Assembly: GCA_903911205.1 (NCBI GenBank)
Contig: CAIWCL010000214.1
Coordinates: 1 to 55,932, forward strand
DNA length: 55,932 bases
Origin: an uncultured bacterium
GTDB taxonomy: Bacteria > Planctomycetota > Phycisphaerae > Phycisphaerales > SM1A02
Direction: 5' to 3'
The notes under the pieces are model-generated. The model worked only from the letters and a program-made list of their open reading frames with translations, searched no databases and was not told where the DNA came from. The position numbers and the translations under genes were made by a program. Positions 35,001-43,865 of this stretch are shown piece by piece. Position 1 is the first letter of the stretch; every line of letters starts with the position of its first letter.

Positions 35001-36387
35001 ACGGCTTGGCTTGCAGCGCGGCTCGGGAATCGAACAACGCGGTCGTGTGGCCGCCTACGACGGCGCGGCCTTCGAAGGGCGCGATCCCTCGCTGATTCTC
35101 GCCCACGTCGACGGGGCGCTCACCCGACTCAAGATTGAAAGCCTCGAGCCCGCATGGCGACTCCGCCTCGATGATCGCGATCCGCGCATCCTCTGGGCCG
35201 CAGATCGCGTGGCGGCGTATCAGCGCATTCCGGGTGGCGGCGAGACGGTCACGGTCATCGAACCCAAAGACGGCACCGTGCTTTGGTCGACGCCCAAAGC
35301 TGGAGCGCTTTGGATCGATGAGCCAAACACGGTGAAGACTCCGGAGCGGGCGCCGAATGGGCTTCCATTCATTCTCAGCGAGGTCCTCCCGTCGTGTGAC
35401 GGCGAGAACATCGTGCTCGCGCGTCGCGACGGTCGGCTGGCGCGATTCGGACTCCGAGCCGAGCGCCCGGATCCAGTCCTTGCGTCGGCGCCGCTTCCGC
35501 GGATCTTCACCGCCTTGCTGTTTCAACAGCGCCTCGTGCTCGGGGGTCAACGGCAGGCAAGCCAAGCCGCCGAGCCCTCGGTCGCGGTGATGGATCCGCG
35601 CACGCTCGAGGTGCTCGCGGAGGTTCGGCCGACCACCGGCATGCCGGTCCGTTGGGCGTTCGCGACCGTCCTCGGGGAGATCTTCATCGGTACCGATGAG
35701 GGCATCGAGCGTTGGACGATCGATGCCACGGGCACACCACGTCCTGCCCTGGTCACCACCAATGCATTTGTCGGCGCGTCGAGCGGGCCGATGTTGCTTG
35801 GTGCCAACGTGCTCTTCCGAAGCGCCAACGATATTCCGGCGGTGTTACCCCTCTTCGGTGGCGACGTTCGGCCGCTCGAGTTTGCCGGGAGCGGCGAAGG
35901 AAATCGTGCGATTCGCGGCATGTTCCCTGTCTCGGAGGGTGTGGTCGTGCACCTGACCGACCGGCTGCTGCTCGTCGACCCGACGGGCGAGATTCGCGGC
36001 ATCGACGCATCCGCGCGGGCGGGGAACTACAACTTCGCGTTCCCAACCCAGACGACGGTGACGCTGATCGAGATGGCTCCGCTTGAGGCGGAGCGCGAAG
36101 GCCTCGACATGCGCGCGACGGGCAACGCCTGCATCGTGCAGGAGCTTTCACCCAAGAATGGCCTCCGCATCGAAGGCGAGCCATTCGCCTTCCGAATGCC
36201 GGGTGACTCCGTCGAGCGCGCGCTCGTGGCCGATGGTTGGCTGCTCTTTTCTTCGAAGATCGCGCTCATCGCGATCCCGCTCCCGATCAATACAGAGGCG
36301 CCTCCGCCAACGGCACCGGGCACTGCGGATGCGCGCGAGAATCCTCCTGCGAACGCGGCGAAGGATGCATTCGAAAAGAGGGGTTGA
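32086..36387 (+). CDS. Secreted PQQ-binding-like beta-propeller protein (~1433 aa)
   Basis: Signal peptide; WNVDLDKIA, DGSLRWATTIAG, DGAIIWLRRSP, DGTVLWSTPKAGALW propeller blades flanking an alpha-helical TPR-like middle. Confidence 0.8.
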   Translation: MHRTRRSIAPRLLLAVFAGSGFFMAFTPAIAQQATLPAIADSPTAQTLFDDAVAQAKENPAESARLCRRLLDEYGDRLLKVAGEQDLLFRSVADETERLLLSTPTVLERFRANESRGAEAMLADEGPSTTAARRRMTRAGLVGTLRVAQSLLLADRADEALATVRRIERHPDLRTAGAAKEAVGEAWITAVAAARLGLTVERDAAIARLEALAAEEQGANASGVSLSGAAAALASAKATLTKSSTSLAKSPLEQGATGELPGADWQQVWSVELDRTLFRRLFDPSVIRTSPRLLESARADATYMTAVPYIVGNVAYVNEGSYVRAIDIDSRDEIWSRSLGFGGVERDATGISDFSAIAVDRGALVTFEGHAASNRRAASSRVWCLDPANGAVRWNVDLDKIADREDLAGLFPVGTPLLLADMVVVAARKPTQRLEQVDWLVGLSRDDGSLRWATTIAGAPGGRGIFGRKQSGIRADGDAIAVSTPLGAIARVRASDGAIIWLRRSPVPLTESRAASTPWEYAGPIATGDRIIALAPDEAAVVALDRMTGQLREERPIGPGTTWTTPRYLVPATLADGTPLVLAVGSDVAAFDARDLSKRLWTLSESLAAVGNAGAVSPRAGSGNRQGIRGRVSVAGDRILVPGLEEYLVLDARDGRVLSRIGQQTPGNAVMLGDRIVVAGDESFRVLMPPNRAEDILRARLAASPDDPGAAVALLELAKRTERWDVALESARAAQAAIVRGKGTPALREELIGHLIELAQRHTETGNACFEVALALADSIDLRVRVELARGDFLRTSGRTAEAADVWRVLASSADAQATLVEQDGALRSVRLDALRRLASIASRDTELSADLERRASEALMKVREGVVTPETLVALAIAHPRTETALNAASEAAASVADRRAATILAAVLDDCLIPPARADLAAKLVTTFRNRLAKTALAGEIPLLERRAAELLVASGGAGPSAERPGVTLPRLGLQRGSGIEQRGRVAAYDGAAFEGRDPSLILAHVDGALTRLKIESLEPAWRLRLDDRDPRILWAADRVAAYQRIPGGGETVTVIEPKDGTVLWSTPKAGALWIDEPNTVKTPERAPNGLPFILSEVLPSCDGENIVLARRDGRLARFGLRAERPDPVLASAPLPRIFTALLFQQRLVLGGQRQASQAAEPSVAVMDPRTLEVLAEVRPTTGMPVRWAFATVLGEIFIGTDEGIERWTIDATGTPRPALVTTNAFVGASSGPMLLGANVLFRSANDIPAVLPLFGGDVRPLEFAGSGEGNRAIRGMFPVSEGVVVHLTDRLLLVDPTGEIRGIDASARAGNYNFAFPTQTTVTLIEMAPLEAEREGLDMRATGNACIVQELSPKNGLRIEGEPFAFRMPGDSVERALVADGWLLFSSKIALIAIPLPINTEAPPPTAPGTADARENPPANAAKDAFEKRG

Positions 36388-36608
36388 CAGGACGGGTTGA
36401 ACGCGCGACAACTCCTCCCCGACCTGACCGAAGGAGGCTGGGTCGGTCTGAGGAATCTCCATCCCAACGATCGCGCTTCTTCAGGACTTTTCCGATCACA
36501 TCTTTCAGATCTTTCGCGGTATCCGTCCGATACCCGCCCGAGTAAGGCGTTGAGGCGCCAGTGAGTCGATCTCGCGTGTCGGGAACGGCTGTCAGAAACT
36601 CCCCTAGG

Positions 36609-36728
36609 AAGTACATCAGGAAGTTCATCAAGAATTCCGTTCAGAGTTCCGTTCAGCAATCCGTTGAGAGGCCCGCCAAGAGGTTCATCCAGAGGTGCAT
36701 CATGAAGTCCATTTGGGAGTCACGTCGG
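36609..36728. repeat. Degenerate 12-bp tandem repeat, ~10 units
   Basis: aagtacatcagg aagttcatcaag aattccgttcag agttccgttcag caatccgttgag aggcccgccaag aggttcatccag aggtgcatcatg aagtccatttgg gagtcacgtcgg. Confidence 0.85.
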
Positions 36729-36758
36729 AACAATCGACGGAACGCTCGATGCACGAAA

Positions 36759-36823
36759 TGACGGAACCAACTGACAGAACCAACTGACGGAAATACATGA
36801 CGGAAACACATGACGGAAACACA
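36759..36823. repeat. 13-bp tandem repeat, 5 units
   Basis: tgacggaaccaac tgacagaaccaac tgacggaaataca tgacggaaacaca tgacggaaacaca. Confidence 0.93.
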
Positions 36824-36831
36824 TGAAGGAA

Positions 36832-36875
36832 CGGATCAGGACCGGATCAAAGCCGGATCAGAACCGGATCAGGAA
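36832..36875. repeat. 11-bp direct repeat, 4 units of cggatca-NNNN
   Basis: cggatca at 36832, 36843, 36854, 36865 (exact 11-bp spacing). Confidence 0.93.
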
Positions 36876-36885
36876 CGTGCACACC

Positions 36886-37299
36886 ATGCTTGACAACGAT
36901 CGCATCGATCCAGAACTCTTTCCCGCACCGTGGCAGTCTGCTTTCGGCGGCGCAGCCCCAGCAGTGCTCGACCGAGACGAGGACGAAGACGAGGACTTTG
37001 AACTCGACGACGACGACGACGACTTCGGCGAAGAGGACGACTTCGGCGACGAGGACGCCGAGGACGATGACGATGATGAGGACGAGGACGAGGACGAGGA
37101 TGAGGATGAGGATGAGGACGAGGAAGAAGACGACCTCGAAGAAGAGGAAGAAGACGACCTCGAAGACGACGAAGACGAGGACGAGGACGAAGACGAGGAC
37201 GAAGACGAGGACGAGGACGAGGACGAAGAGGACGACTTCGGCGACGAAGACGACGATTTCCTCGAGGACGATGATGACGCTGATGACGACGAAGAGTGA
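36886..37299 (+). CDS. Extremely acidic (poly-Asp/Glu) protein, ~137 aa
   Basis: MLDNDRIDPELFPAPWQSAFGGAAPAVLDRDEDEDEDFELDDDDDDFGEEDDFGDED...; ATG at 36886. Confidence 0.75.
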   Translation: MLDNDRIDPELFPAPWQSAFGGAAPAVLDRDEDEDEDFELDDDDDDFGEEDDFGDEDAEDDDDDEDEDEDEDEDEDEDEEEDDLEEEEEDDLEDDEDEDEDEDEDEDEDEDEDEEDDFGDEDDDFLEDDDDADDDEE

Positions 37300-37367
37300 C
37301 GTTGCATTGCGAAGTGCATTCGCTTCGCCAACGGCGCTCGCCTTCGAAAATCATCGCGCGTTCGGTT

Positions 37368-37463
37368 CTGCTTGAACCTCGCCCTGCTTGAACCTCGCGC
37401 TGCTTCAACCTCGCGCTGCTTCAACCTCGCGCTGCTTCAACCTCGCCCTGCTTCAACTTCGCA
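37368..37463. repeat. 16-bp tandem repeat (ctgcttSaacctcgcS)x6
   Basis: Six consecutive 16-bp units read directly. Confidence 0.96.
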
Positions 37464-37510
37464 CGAGGTTGCACGCAGCAGCCGACCAGCCACTTTCATT
37501 CGTAGAACGT

Positions 37511-37539
37511 ACGCGCCCCGCCCATTCGGCGGGGCGCGT
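37511..37539. terminator. Bidirectional hairpin terminator between convergent genes
   Basis: acgcgccccgcc-cattc-ggcggggcgcgt perfect 12-bp stem. Confidence 0.7.
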
Positions 37540-37606
37540 TGCTTTGATGGTCCTCGCTCAGTGAACGAGCGCGCCGACCCGAGTTCGAATGGCATCTGCG
37601 CGGCGT

Positions 37607-38917
37607 TTATGCAGGCAGTCGTGCGATGAGGAGCCGCACACCATTGCGATCGGGCGCGACGAGGAGAAGAGCGGGTGCTCCATCAATCGGGGCGATGGCT
37701 CGAGGAACCGCGACTGAATCGAAGAGCACCGTGCCGAGGCCGGGATCAGTGACCCCGCTGTCCATACGCATGCGGCCAGCCGACTCGCCGGACGGATCTT
37801 CGAGTGTGCGGATGCGGACCCGATTCCCAACGAGGAATGCGGTGCGTCGTCCATCAATGCGGCCCGCTGCAACCGGGCTTCCGCTGAACGGACGCACGCC
37901 GTCCACGGCATTCCAACGCACCAGTGTGCCAAGTGATGGATGAAAGAGGATCCAGTCAGGGCCATCGGTGCCGTCGCGCGTTCCCTGCGGCGTCGTCATC
38001 TGCATGGCGGTCGAATCGTCTGCACGCTCGCTGATGAGGGCGCGCGTTGCCGATTGGCGCAGCGACTCATCGCTTGCCGGATCCGCTTCGACCAACTCAA
38101 GGATGCCATCGCGCAACGAGATCGCGTGGATCTTCAAGCCGTCGGCCGTGAAGCAGGGGAAAACGTGGCTTCGAACACCTTCGGAAGCGAGGCGCGCGGA
38201 TCGACCCTCGCGACGAATCACAAGATCAAACGTCCGATCGGTTTTTTCTCGCGACGAGTACGCGAGTTCGCCGCCGGGCCCAAGCGTTGCGAACGCGTTC
38301 ACCCGGCCGTCTTGCACCAACCACTCAGGCTCATCGCTTCCCCACGCGATGCGTCCGATCCAACGGGCTCCGTCGGGCCGCGGGCTCTCAACTAAGAACC
38401 CGCGCGCGTCGGCGGCGCGACCGAGGACCAGACCCGGTGCCGTTTCGCCAAGTCGTACAAGCCCACGTGGATCCACCCGGTAAATCGCAATACGCGACGC
38501 TTGTGGCACCGATTGACCGGGGCGCGCCAAGAGCGTCGCGAGGTCTGGCACGGTGCCGGTTTGTACCGCGAGTACGCGCCCGTCCGGCGAAAGCAGCGGA
38601 AGCGTGTACCCATCGGTCTGCACCGTGCCGAGTGGCCGTAGATCGACTGCGACCGCGCTTCCGACGATGCGCCCCGGCATGGCTGTGACGCTGCCGGGAG
38701 CGGGCTTTGCGATCGTCGAGGCATTTGCTTTCGTGCTCGATTTTGCGCCGCCCGCTTTCTTCGTCTCCGCAACCAACGGACTGGACTTCGTCTGCGACAC
38801 ACACGCGGCGAGAGCACAGCCAACGACACAGGCGAGAAGAACCGCACCCGCCACGCGGAGGCGTGACGGGTGCGAGTTGGTTCGTACGCAGTGGGGTGCC
38901 ATCCGTACGCGAATCAC
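37607..38917 (-). CDS. Lipoprotein, TolB/WD40-like propeller, last gene of the T2SS operon
   Basis: Signal/lipobox CALAAC; repeated LSPDGRVLAVQT / LGPGGELAYSSR blades; start overlaps the gspD stop. Confidence 0.65.
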   Translation of the reverse strand: MIRVRMAPHCVRTNSHPSRLRVAGAVLLACVVGCALAACVSQTKSSPLVAETKKAGGAKSSTKANASTIAKPAPGSVTAMPGRIVGSAVAVDLRPLGTVQTDGYTLPLLSPDGRVLAVQTGTVPDLATLLARPGQSVPQASRIAIYRVDPRGLVRLGETAPGLVLGRAADARGFLVESPRPDGARWIGRIAWGSDEPEWLVQDGRVNAFATLGPGGELAYSSREKTDRTFDLVIRREGRSARLASEGVRSHVFPCFTADGLKIHAISLRDGILELVEADPASDESLRQSATRALISERADDSTAMQMTTPQGTRDGTDGPDWILFHPSLGTLVRWNAVDGVRPFSGSPVAAGRIDGRRTAFLVGNRVRIRTLEDPSGESAGRMRMDSGVTDPGLGTVLFDSVAVPRAIAPIDGAPALLLVAPDRNGVRLLIARLPA

Positions 38918-41900
38918 GGAGTTCCCTTCTGCTCCTTGTCGGTTCCGATCGTCTCGTTGATTGGTTCGAGCGCAGGCTCGACCGGCGGAGGCGACTTGAG
39001 ATCCTCGAAGAACTTGCTCTCCTTGAGGAGGTCATTGGCGCTCTTCTCAAGCGGCTCGGAAAGGATGCGCAGGCGCGTGCGCTCGTCGGCATTGAAGTTC
39101 GAGTCGTTTGCGTCGGGGTTCTCGACGACCGTCGGCACGAGGAAGACGACGAGTTCGACAACTTCCTTCTGACGCTGGGTGGAGGTGAAGGCCGCTCCAA
39201 GCACCGGGATATCGCCGAGGAACGGGATCTTGTTGTCGATCTGCGTCTCTTGCTCGCGACGGATACCCGAGATCACGATCGTCTGACCGTCCTTGACGGT
39301 GACGTTCGTGTTCGTCTGACGACGATCAATGACGGGGTTCGAGTTGAACGACGCGGTCGACGCCGAGAGGTTCGAGAGCAGAACCTCAACTTCCATCGCG
39401 ACGTTGTTGTCTTGCGTGATGCGCGGACGGACGTTGATACCGACACCGACGAACTGCTGTTCGAAACTCGAGGTCGTTCCCGTCGTACCGAAGCCCGAAG
39501 TTTCGCCCGTGAGGAGCGAGACGTCCTGACCGGCCACGAACTTCGCTTCCTTGTTGTCGGAGGTGAAGACGCGCGGCTGTTGCAGAATGCGCACGCTGTT
39601 GTCGGTCGAGAGGGCCTGGAGGAAGAACTCCATGTTCTCGCCGGTCGAGACGGTCAATTCGCTCGAATCAAACCATGGCGAGGCAAAGTTTGGTCCAGGC
39701 GGCGTCGAGCCGTTGCCCTTTTCGAGGTTGAGCGAGACCGAGCCCGCAACCGCGTTGTCGCCACCGTTGAGCGGCGCCGAGAGGTTCGTACCAACGCGTG
39801 CGCCCCACGAGAAGCCATCGCCAACCTTCACTTCAGCAAGCACCGCGGTGATCATGACCTGGCGGCCAGGCTTGTCGAGTTGATGAATGATCTCGATGAC
39901 CTTCTTCTCAACTTCCGCAGGTGCCATCACGAGCACCGAGTTCTGCGTCGGGTTCGGAACGATGCGGCTGCGGCCGATGAGTGCGCTGACTTCTTGCGGC
40001 GTACCACCCGCGCCTTGTCCGGCCCGCGCACCTTGCCAAGGGAACGTCAACTGATTGTCCTGTTGCGCCTGGCCCGGGTTGAAGGCCGAAGCGTCATTCG
40101 CGGCACCTACACCAGTATTGAAGCTCTCCGCAAGACCTTGAATACCCTCATCGGGCAAGCGGAGGCCGCCACCCTCAGAGCCGCTCTGCGCAAGCAGCGT
40201 ATTGAGAATCTCGCTGAGTTCGACGGCGCTCGCGTGCTTGAGCGGCACGTTGACCGGCAGACCCGAAGTGAACGGCTGATCGAGATCCTTGATCCATCGA
40301 TCGAGCCAATCAAAGTTCTCTGGCGTCTTCGAAATCACGATGAGGCGATTCGAGTCGGGGTACGCCTCGATCGAGAAGATGCCCTCGACGGCGGCTGACG
40401 GGGACCCATCGCCAACTCCGCCGCCGCCTTGCAGCACCTGACGGCCCGCGAAGGCGCGGTTCTGCGTGTTGTTTCGCGAGCTGCTGCTGCCGCCACCAAG
40501 CAACGTACCCAAGAGGTCACGCACCTTCGACGGATCGGCGTAGTCGAGATCGTAGATGCGGAAGATGCTGCCTGCGGTGTTCGGTGGAAGATCCCATGCG
40601 TTTGCAACGAGGCGACGGATTTCAGCGAGTACCGTCGGCGTCGCACGCACGGTGATCGAGTTCATCGACTCCAACACGGTGACGATCAGGCCGCCGCCAC
40701 CCGTCGCGCCCGGAGCACCCGGCACACCCGGTTGACGCTGCTGCTGTTGTTGGTTGCGATTCTGTTGCGTTCGTCCGCCGGCCGTGCGTCCACCAGCGGA
40801 GCCGTCGTCGGTGAAGAGTTCATCGATGATTGCTTTGATGGCGTTCGCGTCTTGGTACTGCAGACGGAACGTCTCGGTCGCGTAGTCATCCCAACTCGGC
40901 ACATCGAGCATGTCGAGCAGCGTCTTCACCTTCTTCGCTAGGCCGATATCGCCCGCGAGAATGATCTGATTCGAATCACCGTCGGCGGAGAGCTTCGCGT
41001 AATCCTCCGGAACGAGGAACTCGATGCGCTCAAGCACGTCCGTGGCGCGCGAGTGCTTCAGGCGGAAGACCTTCGTGACGAAGAGGCCGTTGTCCTCCAT
41101 CTTCATCACGTCTTCTTCCGGCCCAAGCACGACGCCGGGCTGCGTCTTGATGAGATCCGTCTGCAGACCGATGTGGATCAGATCTTCCGTTTCCGTCACC
41201 GCGAGGCCGTTCGCCTTCAGCGATTGGAAGATGTAGTCGAGCGCGAGGCTCTTCGAGATGTCGCGATCGCCAATCAGCGTGATCTTGTTGCTCGAAACTT
41301 CCGTTGGCTTGTAGGACACATACTTGCCAGTCCACTCGTAGAGGAACGGCAAGATCTCTTCGACGCCAACGCCCTTGAAGGAGAGGCGGACAGGCTTGTC
41401 ATCAAGCGTACGGCGGCCTTCGCGTACGCCGCGAAGCTGCGACGGGGGAACGTCGGTTGGCGGAGTCGGTTGGAAACTTGCGACGGTGCGTGGATCGTCG
41501 CCTGGTGTTCCAGGCTGCGGGGCTGGTTGCTGCGCCTGTCCCGAGCCCGTGACAGGCGCGGATGCTGGTGCAGGAGCTGGTGCAGGAGCTGGGGCAGGAG
41601 CCGGTGTGGGCGACGCTGCTGGGGCGGGTGTTGGGTCCGATGCTGCGGGCGCCGGCGCGGGAGTGGCGGGGGCGACGGCAGGAGTTTCACTCTGCGGCGT
41701 GGCGTTGGGTTGGACCGCGGGGGCTGGACGTGGTGACTCGGTCGTGGTGTTCGCCGAGAGTGGCGTCGCAAGTGCACCTGTCAAGGTGAGCGCCGCAGTC
41801 GCGCGGACAATGTCGCTCGTCGACGTGCCGGTCATCACGCCCGACGCGAAGTTCTGCGTGAAGTCTCGGGCGATGCTCTGAAAGAAAGATCGATTCTGAC

Positions 41901-41961
41901 GCACGTCGAAGCTCCGGATTCTGCTCCGCGGGGAAAATCGCGGAGGCGTTTCGCCTGCCAT
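38914..41961 (-). CDS. gspD: Type II secretion secretin
   Basis: VRLSFKGVGVEEILPFLYEWTGKYVSYKP N0; repeated secretin N domains; VRPRITQDNNVAMEVEVLLSN...KDGQTIVISGIRREQETQIDNKIPFLGDIPVLGAAF. Confidence 0.93.
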   Translation of the reverse strand: MAGETPPRFSPRSRIRSFDVRQNRSFFQSIARDFTQNFASGVMTGTSTSDIVRATAALTLTGALATPLSANTTTESPRPAPAVQPNATPQSETPAVAPATPAPAPAASDPTPAPAASPTPAPAPAPAPAPAPASAPVTGSGQAQQPAPQPGTPGDDPRTVASFQPTPPTDVPPSQLRGVREGRRTLDDKPVRLSFKGVGVEEILPFLYEWTGKYVSYKPTEVSSNKITLIGDRDISKSLALDYIFQSLKANGLAVTETEDLIHIGLQTDLIKTQPGVVLGPEEDVMKMEDNGLFVTKVFRLKHSRATDVLERIEFLVPEDYAKLSADGDSNQIILAGDIGLAKKVKTLLDMLDVPSWDDYATETFRLQYQDANAIKAIIDELFTDDGSAGGRTAGGRTQQNRNQQQQQRQPGVPGAPGATGGGGLIVTVLESMNSITVRATPTVLAEIRRLVANAWDLPPNTAGSIFRIYDLDYADPSKVRDLLGTLLGGGSSSSRNNTQNRAFAGRQVLQGGGGVGDGSPSAAVEGIFSIEAYPDSNRLIVISKTPENFDWLDRWIKDLDQPFTSGLPVNVPLKHASAVELSEILNTLLAQSGSEGGGLRLPDEGIQGLAESFNTGVGAANDASAFNPGQAQQDNQLTFPWQGARAGQGAGGTPQEVSALIGRSRIVPNPTQNSVLVMAPAEVEKKVIEIIHQLDKPGRQVMITAVLAEVKVGDGFSWGARVGTNLSAPLNGGDNAVAGSVSLNLEKGNGSTPPGPNFASPWFDSSELTVSTGENMEFFLQALSTDNSVRILQQPRVFTSDNKEAKFVAGQDVSLLTGETSGFGTTGTTSSFEQQFVGVGINVRPRITQDNNVAMEVEVLLSNLSASTASFNSNPVIDRRQTNTNVTVKDGQTIVISGIRREQETQIDNKIPFLGDIPVLGAAFTSTQRQKEVVELVVFLVPTVVENPDANDSNFNADERTRLRILSEPLEKSANDLLKESKFFEDLKSPPPVEPALEPINETIGTDKEQKGTP

Positions 41962-42060
41962 CCTTCAGTCCGAAGGAGTGATCCATCACGGATCGTTTTG
42001 TACATGAGCGCCGCGCTCGACACATCGCGCGGAAGCCACCACTACCCGTCTCGAGTTCGG

Positions 42061-43224
42061 TCAGTTGCCGCGATTGACGCGTGCGACCAACTGACCGCGC
42101 TCATGATTCAGTCGCGCACGACTGTGGTCGTCGACCGACCAACTGCGTGTCGCATCAATTGCAGCAAGCGCGTTCTGCGCTTGTTCGAGTGTCATCGCTG
42201 AAATCTGCGTGTCCTCAAGCCGCGGAGGCAGCTGCGAACGATCCACATACTCAACGCCCTCCTGACCGCCATCGCCCTCGGGCTCACCCGATGCCGGCGT
42301 GGGCAGACGCTGCGGAGCCATCGCACTCGACGGAAGATCGCCCTCTGGCCCTGGGCCGCTCGGTTGATCTGCGCCGGGCTCATCGCCAGGACCGCCACCT
42401 TGCGGGTTCGTTGGCTGCGGATTGGTCGGTTGCGGGTTCGCCGGCGGAAGAGTCGTTGGTGTGACTTGCGGAGATCCCGCGGGTGCCACCGGTCCACCTG
42501 CGCCAGCTGATCCAGTTCCGCCACGGCCGAGCGGCGCGCCGGACGTCGCCGCGTTCGAGTTGGCAGAGCCTTGGCCAGAACCCGGCGCAGTGATGGGATT
42601 GGCAGCAGGCGTCGTTCCCGTTGCTGCGGCGCCGCTTCCCTCCACGATGCCACTCATCGTTCCCGCAGGCATGCCGCCACGGAGGAACGACTCGTTGATC
42701 CGCGGCCAGAGATTCACGGTGTATTCGCCGCGTTGGTAACCAAGTTTGACGCTGTACGGCGCGTTGATCTCAAGGACCTTGATGCCAGATTTGGTCTCGC
42801 CGAGTTTGATGCGCTTGTCCGCGTCGCTCAACGTCGAGAACATGACGTAGTCACCGAAGACGCTCGTTGGAGCCGGTCCGGTGTAACTCGCGGGCGGTGG
42901 CGGCGGGCCTGGATCCGGCGGCGGCGCGACAGGCTTCGGCTGCTCGACGACCTTCGGTCGGCGCACGGGAGCGGGAGGCAACTGGTACATCGAGCGGCCG
43001 ACGAAACGCGCTCGGCTTGTCTCTAACAGGTTGCCTTCATCCTTCTGCAGCAGCGCGATCGGGTCAGCTTCCTCTGCGGTCAGCGAGGGAGAAATGACCG
43101 CGCTCATCACGCTTGCCACACCCTGCCACACGATCACCGCAGAGATGCCGATCGCGATCGTAGAGATCACGACGGGCTTCGAAACGCGCAGGCCAGGGGG
43201 GAGGCGTTCAAGAAGTTCTTTCAT
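42061..43224 (-). CDS. GspC-like inner-membrane protein
   Basis: Single N-terminal TM, Pro-rich linker, VFGDYVMFSTLSDADKRIKLGETKSGIKVLEINAPYSVKLGYQRGEYTVNLW; position in operon. Confidence 0.6.
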   Translation of the reverse strand: MKELLERLPPGLRVSKPVVISTIAIGISAVIVWQGVASVMSAVISPSLTAEEADPIALLQKDEGNLLETSRARFVGRSMYQLPPAPVRRPKVVEQPKPVAPPPDPGPPPPPASYTGPAPTSVFGDYVMFSTLSDADKRIKLGETKSGIKVLEINAPYSVKLGYQRGEYTVNLWPRINESFLRGGMPAGTMSGIVEGSGAAATGTTPAANPITAPGSGQGSANSNAATSGAPLGRGGTGSAGAGGPVAPAGSPQVTPTTLPPANPQPTNPQPTNPQGGGPGDEPGADQPSGPGPEGDLPSSAMAPQRLPTPASGEPEGDGGQEGVEYVDRSQLPPRLEDTQISAMTLEQAQNALAAIDATRSWSVDDHSRARLNHERGQLVARVNRGN

Positions 43225-43865
43225 GCCCCACCTCGCTTGGGTGTTCGCTTGAGGACGCCCCACTTCTCGACGCTCATCTGAACCGCCACGCGCTTCGTCG
43301 CGGGGGCGTAGGTGAGTTTGAGATCGGTGATGGCATCGATATCCGCGCTGCCGTCGAGATCCGCGATGATCGCGGTGACATCATCAGGCGCAGCTTCGAA
43401 AGAGATGTCGGCGATGGTTCGCCCCATCGTGCCGCCAAGCGGACCAGCGATATCTCCCAAGACATCGGTACCGAGTTGTTGGCCTCGGCGAAGGTCTTGC
43501 GAGTATTTCGAAACGCCTTTCTTCCGCAGCACCGAATCCACCGTTGCTGCAAGTTTGCGCATGCCCTTCGCTTCGTCTTCAGGAACCTCGTTCGGTCCGT
43601 ATGCGATCGCGTTGGCGGCGACTTCCGGTGGCAGTCCATCGGCGCGCTCCGCGGCGCGATCAAGCATTGCAACCCAGCGCTCGGAACGCTCGTTCATGCG
43701 ATCGGCGATCGGCCAGATAGCCTCGTCGAGGATGAGAAAGCCGCCGAACAGAGTACCGGCCATCACGCCCCATTTGGCTGCACGTGGAAGCGTGCCGAAC
43801 CACGTGATGACTCGCGCAAATGGATCGCGCTCGGCTGTGGTGGAGTTGGACTTCGCTTTGCTCAC
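43221..43865 (-). CDS. GspM-like membrane protein
   Basis: Single TM, position between gspL-like and gspC-like genes, overlapping starts/stops. Confidence 0.5.
   Translation of the reverse strand: MSKAKSNSTTAERDPFARVITWFGTLPRAAKWGVMAGTLFGGFLILDEAIWPIADRMNERSERWVAMLDRAAERADGLPPEVAANAIAYGPNEVPEDEAKGMRKLAATVDSVLRKKGVSKYSQDLRRGQQLGTDVLGDIAGPLGGTMGRTIADISFEAAPDDVTAIIADLDGSADIDAITDLKLTYAPATKRVAVQMSVEKWGVLKRTPKRGGA

Noticed and set aside
36858-37424. Poly-Ser minus-strand ORF
   Set aside because: Antisense read-out of the GAN-repeat encoding the acidic tail; the + strand frame has a plausible N-terminus and start.
38707-40398. 563-aa plus-strand ORF
   Set aside because: Antisense to gspD; composition typical of a GC shadow frame.
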